Shown: positions 6,320 through 11,385 of the stretch, piece by piece
Position numbering within the stretch: position 1 is the stretch's first letter
Layout: every line of letters starts with the position of its first letter
From: an uncultured Chromatiaceae bacterium
Lineage (GTDB): Bacteria; Pseudomonadota; Gammaproteobacteria; Enterobacterales; Alteromonadaceae
Direction: 5' to 3'
Length of the DNA stretch: 11,385 nucleotides
NCBI GenBank assembly: GCA_946482615.1
Contig: CAMLSF010000119.1
Location: 1 to 11,385 of the forward strand
The notes under the pieces: model-generated
What the model saw: the letters and a program-made list of their open reading frames with translations, nothing else
Databases searched by the model: none
Told to the model about the DNA's origin: nothing
Made by a program: the position numbers and the translations under genes

Positions 6320-6349
6320 CTTACCGCACTGTCAGCGCTGTGCGGTAAG
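6320..6349. terminator. Bidirectional stem-loop between the FliL-like gene and glpG
   Basis: CTTACCGCAC (6320-6329) pairs perfectly with GTGCGGTAAG (6340-6349) around a 10-base loop that contains the glpG stop codon. The right arm is therefore inside glpG. T-tracts are poor on both sides, but the position between convergent genes fits a shared terminator. Confidence 0.5.
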
Positions 6350-7180
6350 AGCTTTATTAACAGCAATCAATACAACAGCACAAAGCATTCCAGCCCCTAA
6401 GCCAGCCAGATGCGCCCAGTTCGCCATCGAAATCCACAGTAAATCAAAAAAGCCAATCAGCAGCCAAATCAGCATAAAGCCAACTAACGCCGGACTTATC
6501 TGAAGGCCCCACTTGGGTTTTAATAAACCGCATATCCAATAAAAACCAAATAAGCCATATACCAGACCAGACATCCCCCCAAAGTTGGCATCGACTACTA
6601 AAAACTGCACCAGATTGGACAGCAGTAATACGATCAAGGTCAGACTGATAGCGATAATACGGCCTAACTTTAACTCCAAAGGACCCAGTAAATACCAAAC
6701 CCAAATCAGGTTAAAGACCAAATGGGAGCCTGAAAAGTGTAACCAGGCCGGAGTGAACCAGCGCCAGCCTTGTTCCGTGCTTAGCCCCAGCTGTGGTTGA
6801 AGCTGCAGCGTTGCTAAAGCCGACCAGGGGTCCATTTGTTGCCAGCCATACACCAGCAAAGCGGATAACCAGATCAAATGGGTAAACCAGCCACCTTTAG
6901 TCCACAACTGCTGCCAGTAACCGGATAAACCGGCAGAGCCCGTACCTGACACTACAACTTCGGCCCTCTCCCATGCCGCAGCCTGATAACGATCTGCATA
7001 AGGATCCATTAAAAAGCGATTAACCTCAGCGGCAACCAGCTCTGCATGCTCTGGCGCACACCAAAGCTCAGCCTGCTGTGCAGAATGCACCACCACACTG
7101 ACATCAAGGTGTTGATTCTTACAATAATCAGCCAGGCTCAGAGCCGCCGCCGATGAAGCAAACTCAGCAATTTTAATCAT
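6332..7180 (-). CDS. glpG: Rhomboid intramembrane serine protease GlpG
   Basis: A 282-residue inner-membrane protein. Residues 1-75 form the cytoplasmic GlpG N-terminal domain. Six membrane segments follow, from about 98 to 275. The catalytic Ser is S204 in GGMSGLVYG, and the catalytic His is H257 in [21 protein letters not shown] gives H148, H153 and N157, so all these residues fall exactly three positions after the E. coli counterparts (S201, H254, H145, H150, N154). The enzyme cuts membrane proteins within their transmembrane segments; its physiological substrates are mostly unknown. It is the second gene after glpE, overlapping it by 8 bases, with no obvious Shine-Dalgarno, which suggests translation coupled to GlpE. 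The pair corresponds to glpEG of enterobacteria, but glpR is not present. Confidence 0.95.
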   Translation of the reverse strand: MIKIAEFASSAAALSLADYCKNQHLDVSVVVHSAQQAELWCAPEHAELVAAEVNRFLMDPYADRYQAAAWERAEVVVSGTGSAGLSGYWQQLWTKGGWFTHLIWLSALLVYGWQQMDPWSALATLQLQPQLGLSTEQGWRWFTPAWLHFSGSHLVFNLIWVWYLLGPLELKLGRIIAISLTLIVLLLSNLVQFLVVDANFGGMSGLVYGLFGFYWICGLLKPKWGLQISPALVGFMLIWLLIGFFDLLWISMANWAHLAGLGAGMLCAVVLIAVNKALTAQR

Positions 7181-7499
7181 GGGAACTTATAACAAAAGGC
7201 AACTGCTGCCGCCAGGCTTCAAAACCACCATCCATACTAAAGACAGTTTCAAACCCCTGTTGAGCCAGATACTGAGCAGCACCCTGACTGGAATTGCCGT
7301 GATAACAGACCACAACCACAGGAGTTTCAAATTCAGTTTGTTGCATAAACTGATTCAGACTGCCGTTGGTTAAATGGAAGGAGCCGGCAATATGACCAGA
7401 GGCATAACTTTGTTCATCACGGATATCAACCACTACCGCTTTATGCTGTTCTATTTGCTCCAGCGCTGTCGCTACTGAAATACGACTGAACTCACTCAT
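7173..7499 (-). CDS. glpE: Thiosulfate sulfurtransferase (rhodanese) GlpE
   Basis: A 108-residue single-domain rhodanese, the same length as E. coli GlpE. It shows the CH2A-like [18 protein letters not shown] segment (23-40) and the active-site loop [13 protein letters not shown], with the persulfide cysteine at C65, the same position as in E. coli, and DGGFEAWR near the end. It transfers sulfane sulfur from thiosulfate to cyanide in vitro; thioredoxin and other thiols are likely in vivo acceptors. A strong AGGGAG lies seven bases before the ATG. It is the first gene of the glpE-glpG pair; a candidate -10 lies about 42 bases upstream. Confidence 0.95.
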   Translation of the reverse strand: MSEFSRISVATALEQIEQHKAVVVDIRDEQSYASGHIAGSFHLTNGSLNQFMQQTEFETPVVVVCYHGNSSQGAAQYLAQQGFETVFSMDGGFEAWRQQLPFVISSHD

Positions 7500-7540
7500 A
7501 GGTCACTCCCTTACAACTTCAGATTCAAATCAATGTCGCG

Positions 7541-7546
7541 ATTGTA
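7541..7546 (-). promoter_or_regulatory. Candidate -10 element for glpE-glpG
   Basis: On the minus strand TACAAT (5 of 6 matches) lies 42 bases upstream of the glpE ATG. No good -35 is seen 16-18 bases before it. The rest of the 235-base intergenic region holds a 10-bp palindrome GCGGATCCGC (7582-7591) and nothing else I recognise apart from the divergent promoter near 7673-7701. Confidence 0.35.
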
Positions 7547-7672
7547 GCCCAGCCAGACCAGCTTGAGTACCGCAGACTGGCGCGGATCCGCTGAACTGCA
7601 GATAACTGGCGAAGAAATAACCAGACAAACCAGCTAAATAACGCGTTAAAACACCAAGTTAACAATTACAGC

Positions 7673-7701
7673 TTTAGCTCAGGCAGAAGCTTAGGTAAAA
7701 T
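7673..7701 (+). promoter_or_regulatory. Candidate promoter for the acidic-protein gene
   Basis: TTTAGC (7673-7678; 3 of 6 matches) and TAAAAT (7696-7701; 5 of 6) are 17 bases apart. Transcription would start near 7708, leaving a leader of about 27 bases before the ATG at 7735. Confidence 0.4.
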
Positions 7702-7734
7702 AGCGCGCCTTGTTGGTTTGGAAACAGAGTACTC

Positions 7735-8199
7735 ATGTCAGACAGTCCCTTGTATTTAATTTACGATCCTGCTTTTGATGATATGGACGCCGAAGGCTGC
7801 CCGGGATTTGGTTTTATACTGGTGTTTGACGAGCAGGATCTGGACAACTATCAATCCGGCGAAAACCCGCCTTTCCCTGCGGTATCCATGTTGTTTACCG
7901 ATCATGCCGATGGCAGTATCAGTGGTGATTTATTAGGTTGGGCACAATTGGACGCCGAAATTTTTCAGCACTTCCCTTTAGGGCAGTTTTTCCAGTTAAT
8001 GGAACAAGCCGCTCAGGTAGCCATTAACGCTTATCGTCAGGTCGGCCAGGTGCCGGATAAACTTATCGCTCAATTATTGCCGGACGATGATTTAATTCAG
8101 TTTGATGTGCAGTTTGCCACACTGGAACTGAATGACGCTGAAGCAGAATCCCAACTGGCCAAACAAATGATGTCAGGCCGGCCTTATTTAGATTCTTAA
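7735..8199 (+). CDS. Very acidic protein of unknown function
   Basis: A 154-residue protein I do not recognise. It has no signal peptide or membrane segment, so it should be cytoplasmic. It is strikingly acidic: by my count 27 Asp/Glu against 4 Lys/Arg, including DDMDAE at 15-20 and PDDD at 116-119. The N-terminal half has alternating hydrophobic strands (LYLIYD, FGFILVFDE, AVSMLF). Residues 78-102 look helical (HFPLGQFFQLMEQAAQVAINAYR), followed by strands (QFDVQFATLEL), which suggests a compact alpha/beta fold. Codon use resembles the neighbours, and a promoter-like element precedes it. GAG sits five bases before the ATG as a weak ribosome binding site. It may share a transcript with the small DUF2256 gene downstream. 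Confidence 0.75.
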   Translation: MSDSPLYLIYDPAFDDMDAEGCPGFGFILVFDEQDLDNYQSGENPPFPAVSMLFTDHADGSISGDLLGWAQLDAEIFQHFPLGQFFQLMEQAAQVAINAYRQVGQVPDKLIAQLLPDDDLIQFDVQFATLELNDAEAESQLAKQMMSGRPYLDS

Positions 8200-8215
8200 C
8201 CGATCCTTTTCTCTT

Positions 8216-8246
8216 CAGGCTCCGTATCCTGACAAAACAGAGCCTG
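8216..8246 (+). promoter_or_regulatory. Stem-loop directly before the DUF2256 start codon
   Basis: CAGGCTC (8216-8222) pairs with GAGCCTG (8240-8246), a perfect 7-bp stem with a 17-base loop. The right arm covers the region where the ribosome binding site of the gene starting at 8248 must lie. It has no T-tract, so it is less likely a terminator; it could limit translation of the small gene. Confidence 0.25.
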
Positions 8247-8247
8247 T

Positions 8248-8382
8248 ATGACCCATCATAAATTACATCTGCCTCAAAAAATCTGCGCTTGCTGTGGTTT
8301 AGCTTTTAGCTGGCGCAAAAAATGGCAAAAAAACTGGCCTGATGTGAAATACTGCTCAGAGCGTTGCCGGCGGAAAAAGTGA
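8248..8382 (+). CDS. DUF2256 family small zinc-ribbon-like protein
   Basis: A 44-residue protein, easily missed because of its size. The pattern is that of DUF2256: [16 protein letters not shown] (11-26), with a CxxC pair at C13 and C16 (plus an extra C15), then [15 protein letters not shown] (30-44), with the second Cys pair at C36 and C40. Four cysteines in this spacing can bind one zinc ion. The protein is very basic. The family is widespread in proteobacteria, and its function is not established; a nucleic-acid or protein-binding role is only an inference. The start at 8248 lies one base after a potential stem-loop, with only a weak AGAG upstream. The gene sits between the acidic protein and the TPR protein, all on the + strand. 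Confidence 0.85.
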   Translation: MTHHKLHLPQKICACCGLAFSWRKKWQKNWPDVKYCSERCRRKK

Positions 8383-8393
8383 CCTTCGGCCTA

Positions 8394-8423
8394 TTGTGAG
8401 TAGTATCACCACTCCTGTTCAAT
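8394..8423 (+). promoter_or_regulatory. Candidate promoter for the TPR gene
   Basis: TTGTGA (8394-8399; 4 of 6 matches) and TTCAAT (8418-8423; 4 of 6) are separated by 18 bases. Transcription would start near 8430, shortly before the AGGA (8443-8446) that serves the ATG at 8453. Confidence 0.3.
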
Positions 8424-8452
8424 AAGGGTTAACCTAGAGCACAGGACCCGTT

Positions 8453-9427
8453 ATGAAAACTTTGTACCTTTTCGCCACATTAAGCAGTTTTTCTTTATTA
8501 GCCAGTGAATTAAGCTCATTCGATTTATTGCTCGAGCAGGATAAATTCAGCCTGTTACAACAACAGCTAAGTCAGGCAAGTCATGTATCTGACAAAGAGT
8601 TTTGGGTACTTCAATTAAAAGCCATGTTGGGCTTACGCCAATCAGAACAGGCGGAACAGCTGGCAGAGAAGGCCTTGCAACAATATCCGCAAGATGCAGA
8701 ACTGCTGCGTTTGGCTGCATTAAATCAATTTAATCTGGCGCAGGACAGCAGTATTTTTTCAGCCGGATCTTATGCCAAAGCAGGTTTAGCTTTACTGAAA
8801 CAGGCTATGGCGGCCAATCCGGCGGATTTGGAAACCCAACAAAGTCTGATTAGTTTTTATCTGCAGGCCCCGGCCATTGCTGGTGGCGATAAAGAGGAAG
8901 CAGCACGGCTGGCCAAAACTATGGCGGAACAACATCAGCCAGAAGGTAGCCTGGCAACCATAGAGCTATTGCTGGATGACGATCAACTTCCTCAGGCTAT
9001 TGCCCTGGCCGAGCAGCAACTGCAACAGTACCCAACACACCCTGCTCTGCTTGGCACTTATGCAAATTTGCTGAGCTTAAATAACGACCCTGCTAATGCA
9101 TTTGCTCAGTACCAAAAAGCTGCGGCTGCAGCAACAGATTTGTCAGAACAGCAAAGTTACTATTATCAGTTGGGTCGTTTGGCGGCAACAGCCCAACAAG
9201 ATCCACAACTGGGCCAGCAGGCGCTGCTGGGTTATTTAGCTTTTTATCAGGACAGTGACCATGGCAGATACAACTGGGCTCAATTACGTTTAGCCCAGAT
9301 TTATCTGCTGCAACATCAGCAGGACAAAGCCAAAGACCTGGTGCAACAAGTCAAAACCCGGCAGCAGGATGATGATCGGCTGCAAAGCGAGCTGAAAAAA
9401 CTGGAAAAGCAACTGAAAAAGTCCTGA
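8453..9427 (+). CDS. Exported tetratricopeptide-repeat protein
   Basis: A 324-residue protein. AGGA at 8443-8446 lies six bases before the ATG. Residues 1-18 form a likely signal peptide (MKTLYLFATLSSFSLLAS), so the protein should be periplasmic. The remainder is almost all helical with TPR-type pairs: about 50-95 (QAEQLAEKALQQYP), 105-160 (AKAGLALLKQAMAANP), and 165-230 (LPQAIALAEQQLQQYP, then NNDPANAFAQYQKAAAAA), followed by further helices and a Lys-rich C-terminal coil. The AP-x-IAGG stretch at 139-145 between repeats is a feature I associate with a group of proteobacterial periplasmic TPR proteins. The repeats should serve protein-protein contacts; no enzymatic domain is visible and the partner is unknown. 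A strong terminator closes the gene. Confidence 0.8.
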   Translation: MKTLYLFATLSSFSLLASELSSFDLLLEQDKFSLLQQQLSQASHVSDKEFWVLQLKAMLGLRQSEQAEQLAEKALQQYPQDAELLRLAALNQFNLAQDSSIFSAGSYAKAGLALLKQAMAANPADLETQQSLISFYLQAPAIAGGDKEEAARLAKTMAEQHQPEGSLATIELLLDDDQLPQAIALAEQQLQQYPTHPALLGTYANLLSLNNDPANAFAQYQKAAAAATDLSEQQSYYYQLGRLAATAQQDPQLGQQALLGYLAFYQDSDHGRYNWAQLRLAQIYLLQHQQDKAKDLVQQVKTRQQDDDRLQSELKKLEKQLKKS

Positions 9428-9442
9428 AGCCTCTGTTATCTG

Positions 9443-9473
9443 AGTGGGATCTCTGGATCCCATTTTGCTTTTT
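9443..9473 (+). terminator. Intrinsic terminator after the TPR gene
   Basis: TGGGATC (9445-9451) pairs with GATCCCA (9456-9462) around TCTG, extended outward by a G-U and an A-T pair. It is followed by TTTTGCTTTTT, ending at 9473. This is a good rho-independent terminator 15 bases after the stop codon. Confidence 0.87.
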
Positions 9474-9493
9474 CAGCTCAGGCCTTTTACTAT
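9465..9493 (+). promoter_or_regulatory. Candidate promoter for the HDOD gene
   Basis: TTGCTT (9465-9470; 3 of 6 matches) in the terminator T-tract and TACTAT (9488-9493; 4 of 6) are 17 bases apart. Transcription would start near 9500, about 34 bases before the ATG at 9534. Confidence 0.33.
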
Positions 9494-9533
9494 AGGCACT
9501 TTATTTCATCACCCAGTTCGCCGGAATAGCAGC

Positions 9534-10406
9534 ATGGCAAAAGCAATTAATATGGCCGAGGTAGAAAAAGCATTAAGTGGCTTTACTATTCCTCCTCAGC
9601 CTACTGTTTTATTAAGTATCAAAGCAGAAATTGAAAGTGATGATCCAAACATTAAGCGTATTGCTGAACTGATCAATCAGGATTTGGGGATTGCAGGTTT
9701 CACCCTCAAAGTGGTGAATTCTGTCTATTTTGGCTTACGCCGTAAAATCAGCTCAGTCGAACATGCCTGTAAGTTTTTAGGCTTAAACCGGGTGATTAAA
9801 TTAGTCAGTTCTGTGGTGTTGCGTTTCACCTTAAGCGAAGGCCGGACCGACCGTTTCACTGAAAATCTGTGGCAAAGTGCTGGCAACGTGGCCAATGCAG
9901 CGGCCTTATTAGCGCAACAACTGCGTTATGGCACTGATTGTGCCGACGACGCCTACAGCCTCGGCTTATTCCACAATGCAGGTATGCTGCTGATCAGCAG
10001 CCAGTTTAAAGATTACGCCAAAGTAATAAAACAAGCTCATTTAGCGGGCTACAACATGTCTGATGCCGAAGATCAGAATTTCCAGACGACCCATGAGCTG
10101 CTGGGCTACATGATTGCTCAGTCCTGGGGTTTAGCACCAGAACTGACTAACGTGATTGCCTATCACCACAGCCATGCATTGATCCTGGCCTCTGATGATA
10201 TCTACGAAAAACGTCTGTTTGCTTTGCTGAAACTGGCTGAGCATATGACAGATGAAAACAAAGTGCTGCTGGATTTGGACGAGGATCCGGAATGGGAGCA
10301 GCATAAAGCTACTATCCTGGATATTCTGGAGCTGGACGAACTGGCCCTGCACGACTTAGGTGATTACCTGCAGCTGCAGGGTGTGCCAAATCGTTATCAC
10401 GCTTAA
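9534..10406 (+). CDS. HDOD domain signalling protein
   Basis: A 290-residue cytoplasmic protein. I chose the ATG at 9534, with GGAA eight bases upstream. A longer reading from the GTG at 9444 would place 30 extra codons on top of the upstream terminator and give a non-conserved N-terminus. The HDOD domain covers about residues 16-215: FTIPPQPTVLLSI, then IAELINQDLGIAGFTLKVVNSVYFG (43-67), the LGLFHNAGMLLI segment (143-154), HELLGYMIAQSWGL (187-200) and IAYHHSH. HDOD proteins are related to HD phosphohydrolases but usually lack the full metal site; here the HD pair reads H147-N148, so hydrolase activity is unlikely. Members act as regulators in stress, chemotaxis and cyclic-di-GMP pathways. 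No receiver, GGDEF or EAL domain is attached. The C-terminal 75 residues are acidic and helical. A strong terminator follows. Confidence 0.9.
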   Translation: MAKAINMAEVEKALSGFTIPPQPTVLLSIKAEIESDDPNIKRIAELINQDLGIAGFTLKVVNSVYFGLRRKISSVEHACKFLGLNRVIKLVSSVVLRFTLSEGRTDRFTENLWQSAGNVANAAALLAQQLRYGTDCADDAYSLGLFHNAGMLLISSQFKDYAKVIKQAHLAGYNMSDAEDQNFQTTHELLGYMIAQSWGLAPELTNVIAYHHSHALILASDDIYEKRLFALLKLAEHMTDENKVLLDLDEDPEWEQHKATILDILELDELALHDLGDYLQLQGVPNRYHA

Positions 10407-10410
10407 GACA

Positions 10411-10433
10411 GGGAGCTTAGGCTCCCGTTTTTT
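10411..10433 (+). terminator. Intrinsic terminator after the HDOD gene
   Basis: GGGAGC (10411-10416) pairs perfectly with GCTCCC (10421-10426) around a TTAG loop and is followed by G and six T (10428-10433). It starts four bases after the stop codon. Confidence 0.9.
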
Positions 10434-10453
10434 ATTCTGAAGAGTTTATCAAG

Positions 10454-11385
10454 ATGCGTATTGTATTAGCCCCAATGGAGGGTGTGGTGGACCATTTAAT
10501 GCGGGATATGCTCACCCGTATTGGTGGTTTTGATTTATGCATCACTGAATTTGTCCGGGTGGTTGATCAACTTTTACCAAACCGGGTCTTTACCCGTATT
10601 TGCCCTGAATTAAAACAAGGCGGAGTGACACCTGCCGGTGTACCGGTGCGGGTGCAGTTGTTGGGTCAAGAACCAGAATGGCTGGCTGAAAACGCAGTAC
10701 GAGCAGTACAACTGGGCTCGCCCGGTGTGGATTTAAATTTTGGTTGTCCGGCTAAAGCAGTGAATAAAAGTCGCGGCGGCGCTGTGCTTTTAAAAGAAAC
10801 CGAAACCCTGTACCAGATTATTAAAGCAGTACGGGATGCAGTGCCAGCTCAGTTTCCGGTCACAGCCAAAATCCGTTTAGGTTTTGACGATACCAGTTTA
10901 ACTCTCGACAACGCCCGTGCTATTTATGAAGCCGGTGCAACTGAGCTGACAGTGCATGCCCGCACTAAAAGCGACGGCTACAGACCCCCTGCTTATTGGC
11001 CCTGGATAGAAAAAATCCGCCAGACCATTCCAATTAATGTGGTCGCCAACGGCGAAATCTGGACACCTGAAGATGCGGCTTTATGTTTAGAGCAATCCGG
11101 CAGCACAGATTTAATGCTCGGCCGTGGCGCTTTAGCCAGCCCTGGATTAGCACGAGATATCAAACAGCATTTTGCCAATGGCACTCATCAAAAAATGCCA
11201 TGGCCTCAAGTACTTGAGCTGCTGTTACAGTATTCAGATTATGAGATTGCGGGCGACAAAGGCTTGTATTACTCCAACCGCATCAAACAATGGTTTAGTT
11301 ATCTTAAATTGCAGTACACCGAAGCCGAAGTCTTGTTCCAGCAACTGCGTGTACAACAAAAAGCAGCAGATTTGGTGGCGACTTT
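10454..11385 (+). CDS. dusC: tRNA-dihydrouridine(16) synthase DusC (3' end outside the window)
   Basis: 310 codons are visible from the ATG at 10454 and the frame is still open at the right edge. E. coli DusC has 315 residues, so only a few residues should be missing. This FMN enzyme reduces uridine 16 in the D-loop of tRNA, using NADPH. The TIM-barrel start APMEGVVD (6-13) is the flavin-binding motif, and TEFVRVVDQLLP (31-42) matches DusC almost exactly. The catalytic Cys is C98 in NFGCPAKAVNKSRGG, the same position as in E. coli. HARTK and RPPAYWPWI bracket the tRNA and FMN contacts, and ANGEIW and GRGAL are the phosphate-binding loops. RIKQWFSYL near the C-terminus is typical of DusC rather than DusA or DusB. 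The start follows an AAGAG about nine bases upstream, just after the HDOD terminator, and I found no promoter in the 20-base gap. Confidence 0.95.
   Translation, partial: MRIVLAPMEGVVDHLMRDMLTRIGGFDLCITEFVRVVDQLLPNRVFTRICPELKQGGVTPAGVPVRVQLLGQEPEWLAENAVRAVQLGSPGVDLNFGCPAKAVNKSRGGAVLLKETETLYQIIKAVRDAVPAQFPVTAKIRLGFDDTSLTLDNARAIYEAGATELTVHARTKSDGYRPPAYWPWIEKIRQTIPINVVANGEIWTPEDAALCLEQSGSTDLMLGRGALASPGLARDIKQHFANGTHQKMPWPQVLELLLQYSDYEIAGDKGLYYSNRIKQWFSYLKLQYTEAEVLFQQLRVQQKAADLVAT

Noticed and set aside
7500..7734. Possible small gene or RNA in the 235-base glpE / acidic-protein gap
   Set aside because: No open frame with a start and ribosome binding site and no tRNA-like or strong folded structure is visible; only two promoter candidates and a 10-bp palindrome stand out.
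9444..9533. N-terminal extension of the HDOD protein from a GTG at 9444
   Set aside because: These 30 codons overlie a strong terminator and a probable promoter, and the ATG at 9534 has a good ribosome binding site directly before the conserved region.
1..11385. Mobile elements, CRISPR arrays, tRNA or rRNA genes
   Set aside because: No transposase or integrase motif, regular spaced repeat, or RNA gene signature is seen on either strand.

Overview
The window reads as ordinary, densely packed chromosome of a gammaproteobacterium. The closest fit is an Alteromonadales-type or Rheinheimera-like aquatic bacterium. This is inference from the gene set (UbiC/UbiA, GlpE/GlpG, DusC, an HDOD protein, a FliL-like protein), from the mid-range GC content and from glutamine-rich proteins; no ribosomal RNA or other decisive marker is present. 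I see no mobile element, CRISPR array, tRNA or rRNA. The longest stretch without a gene is 235 bases.

Left part (1-1646, + strand): the 3' end of an ECF-type sigma factor gene, overlapped by a gene for a one-membrane-span protein that looks like its anti-sigma factor, then a gene for an exported coiled-coil protein. The three look like one transcription unit linking an envelope signal to transcription. This is the least characterised part of the window and the best candidate for an undescribed system.

Middle left (1757-3175, + strand): a 2-oxoglutarate/Fe(II) dioxygenase with its own good promoter, then a two-span PepSY protein. The PepSY gene converges on ubiA, and their two stop codons lie side by side in a shared TTATAA.

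Middle (3170-5832): ubiC-ubiA on the minus strand, with a 4-base overlap, supply the first two committed steps of ubiquinone synthesis. Divergent from them is a rubredoxin reductase-like flavoprotein.

Middle right (5893-7499): a FliL-like protein with a signal peptide (+), converging on the minus-strand pair glpE-glpG (rhodanese and rhomboid protease), which overlap by 8 bases.

Right part (7735-11385, + strand): a very acidic protein of unknown function, a 44-residue DUF2256 zinc-ribbon-like protein, an exported TPR protein, an HDOD signalling protein and dusC (tRNA dihydrouridine synthase), which runs off the right end. Clear intrinsic terminators follow the TPR and HDOD genes. At three places (near 1690, 5836 and 9465) a promoter-like -35 element lies inside the terminator or hairpin of the preceding gene.
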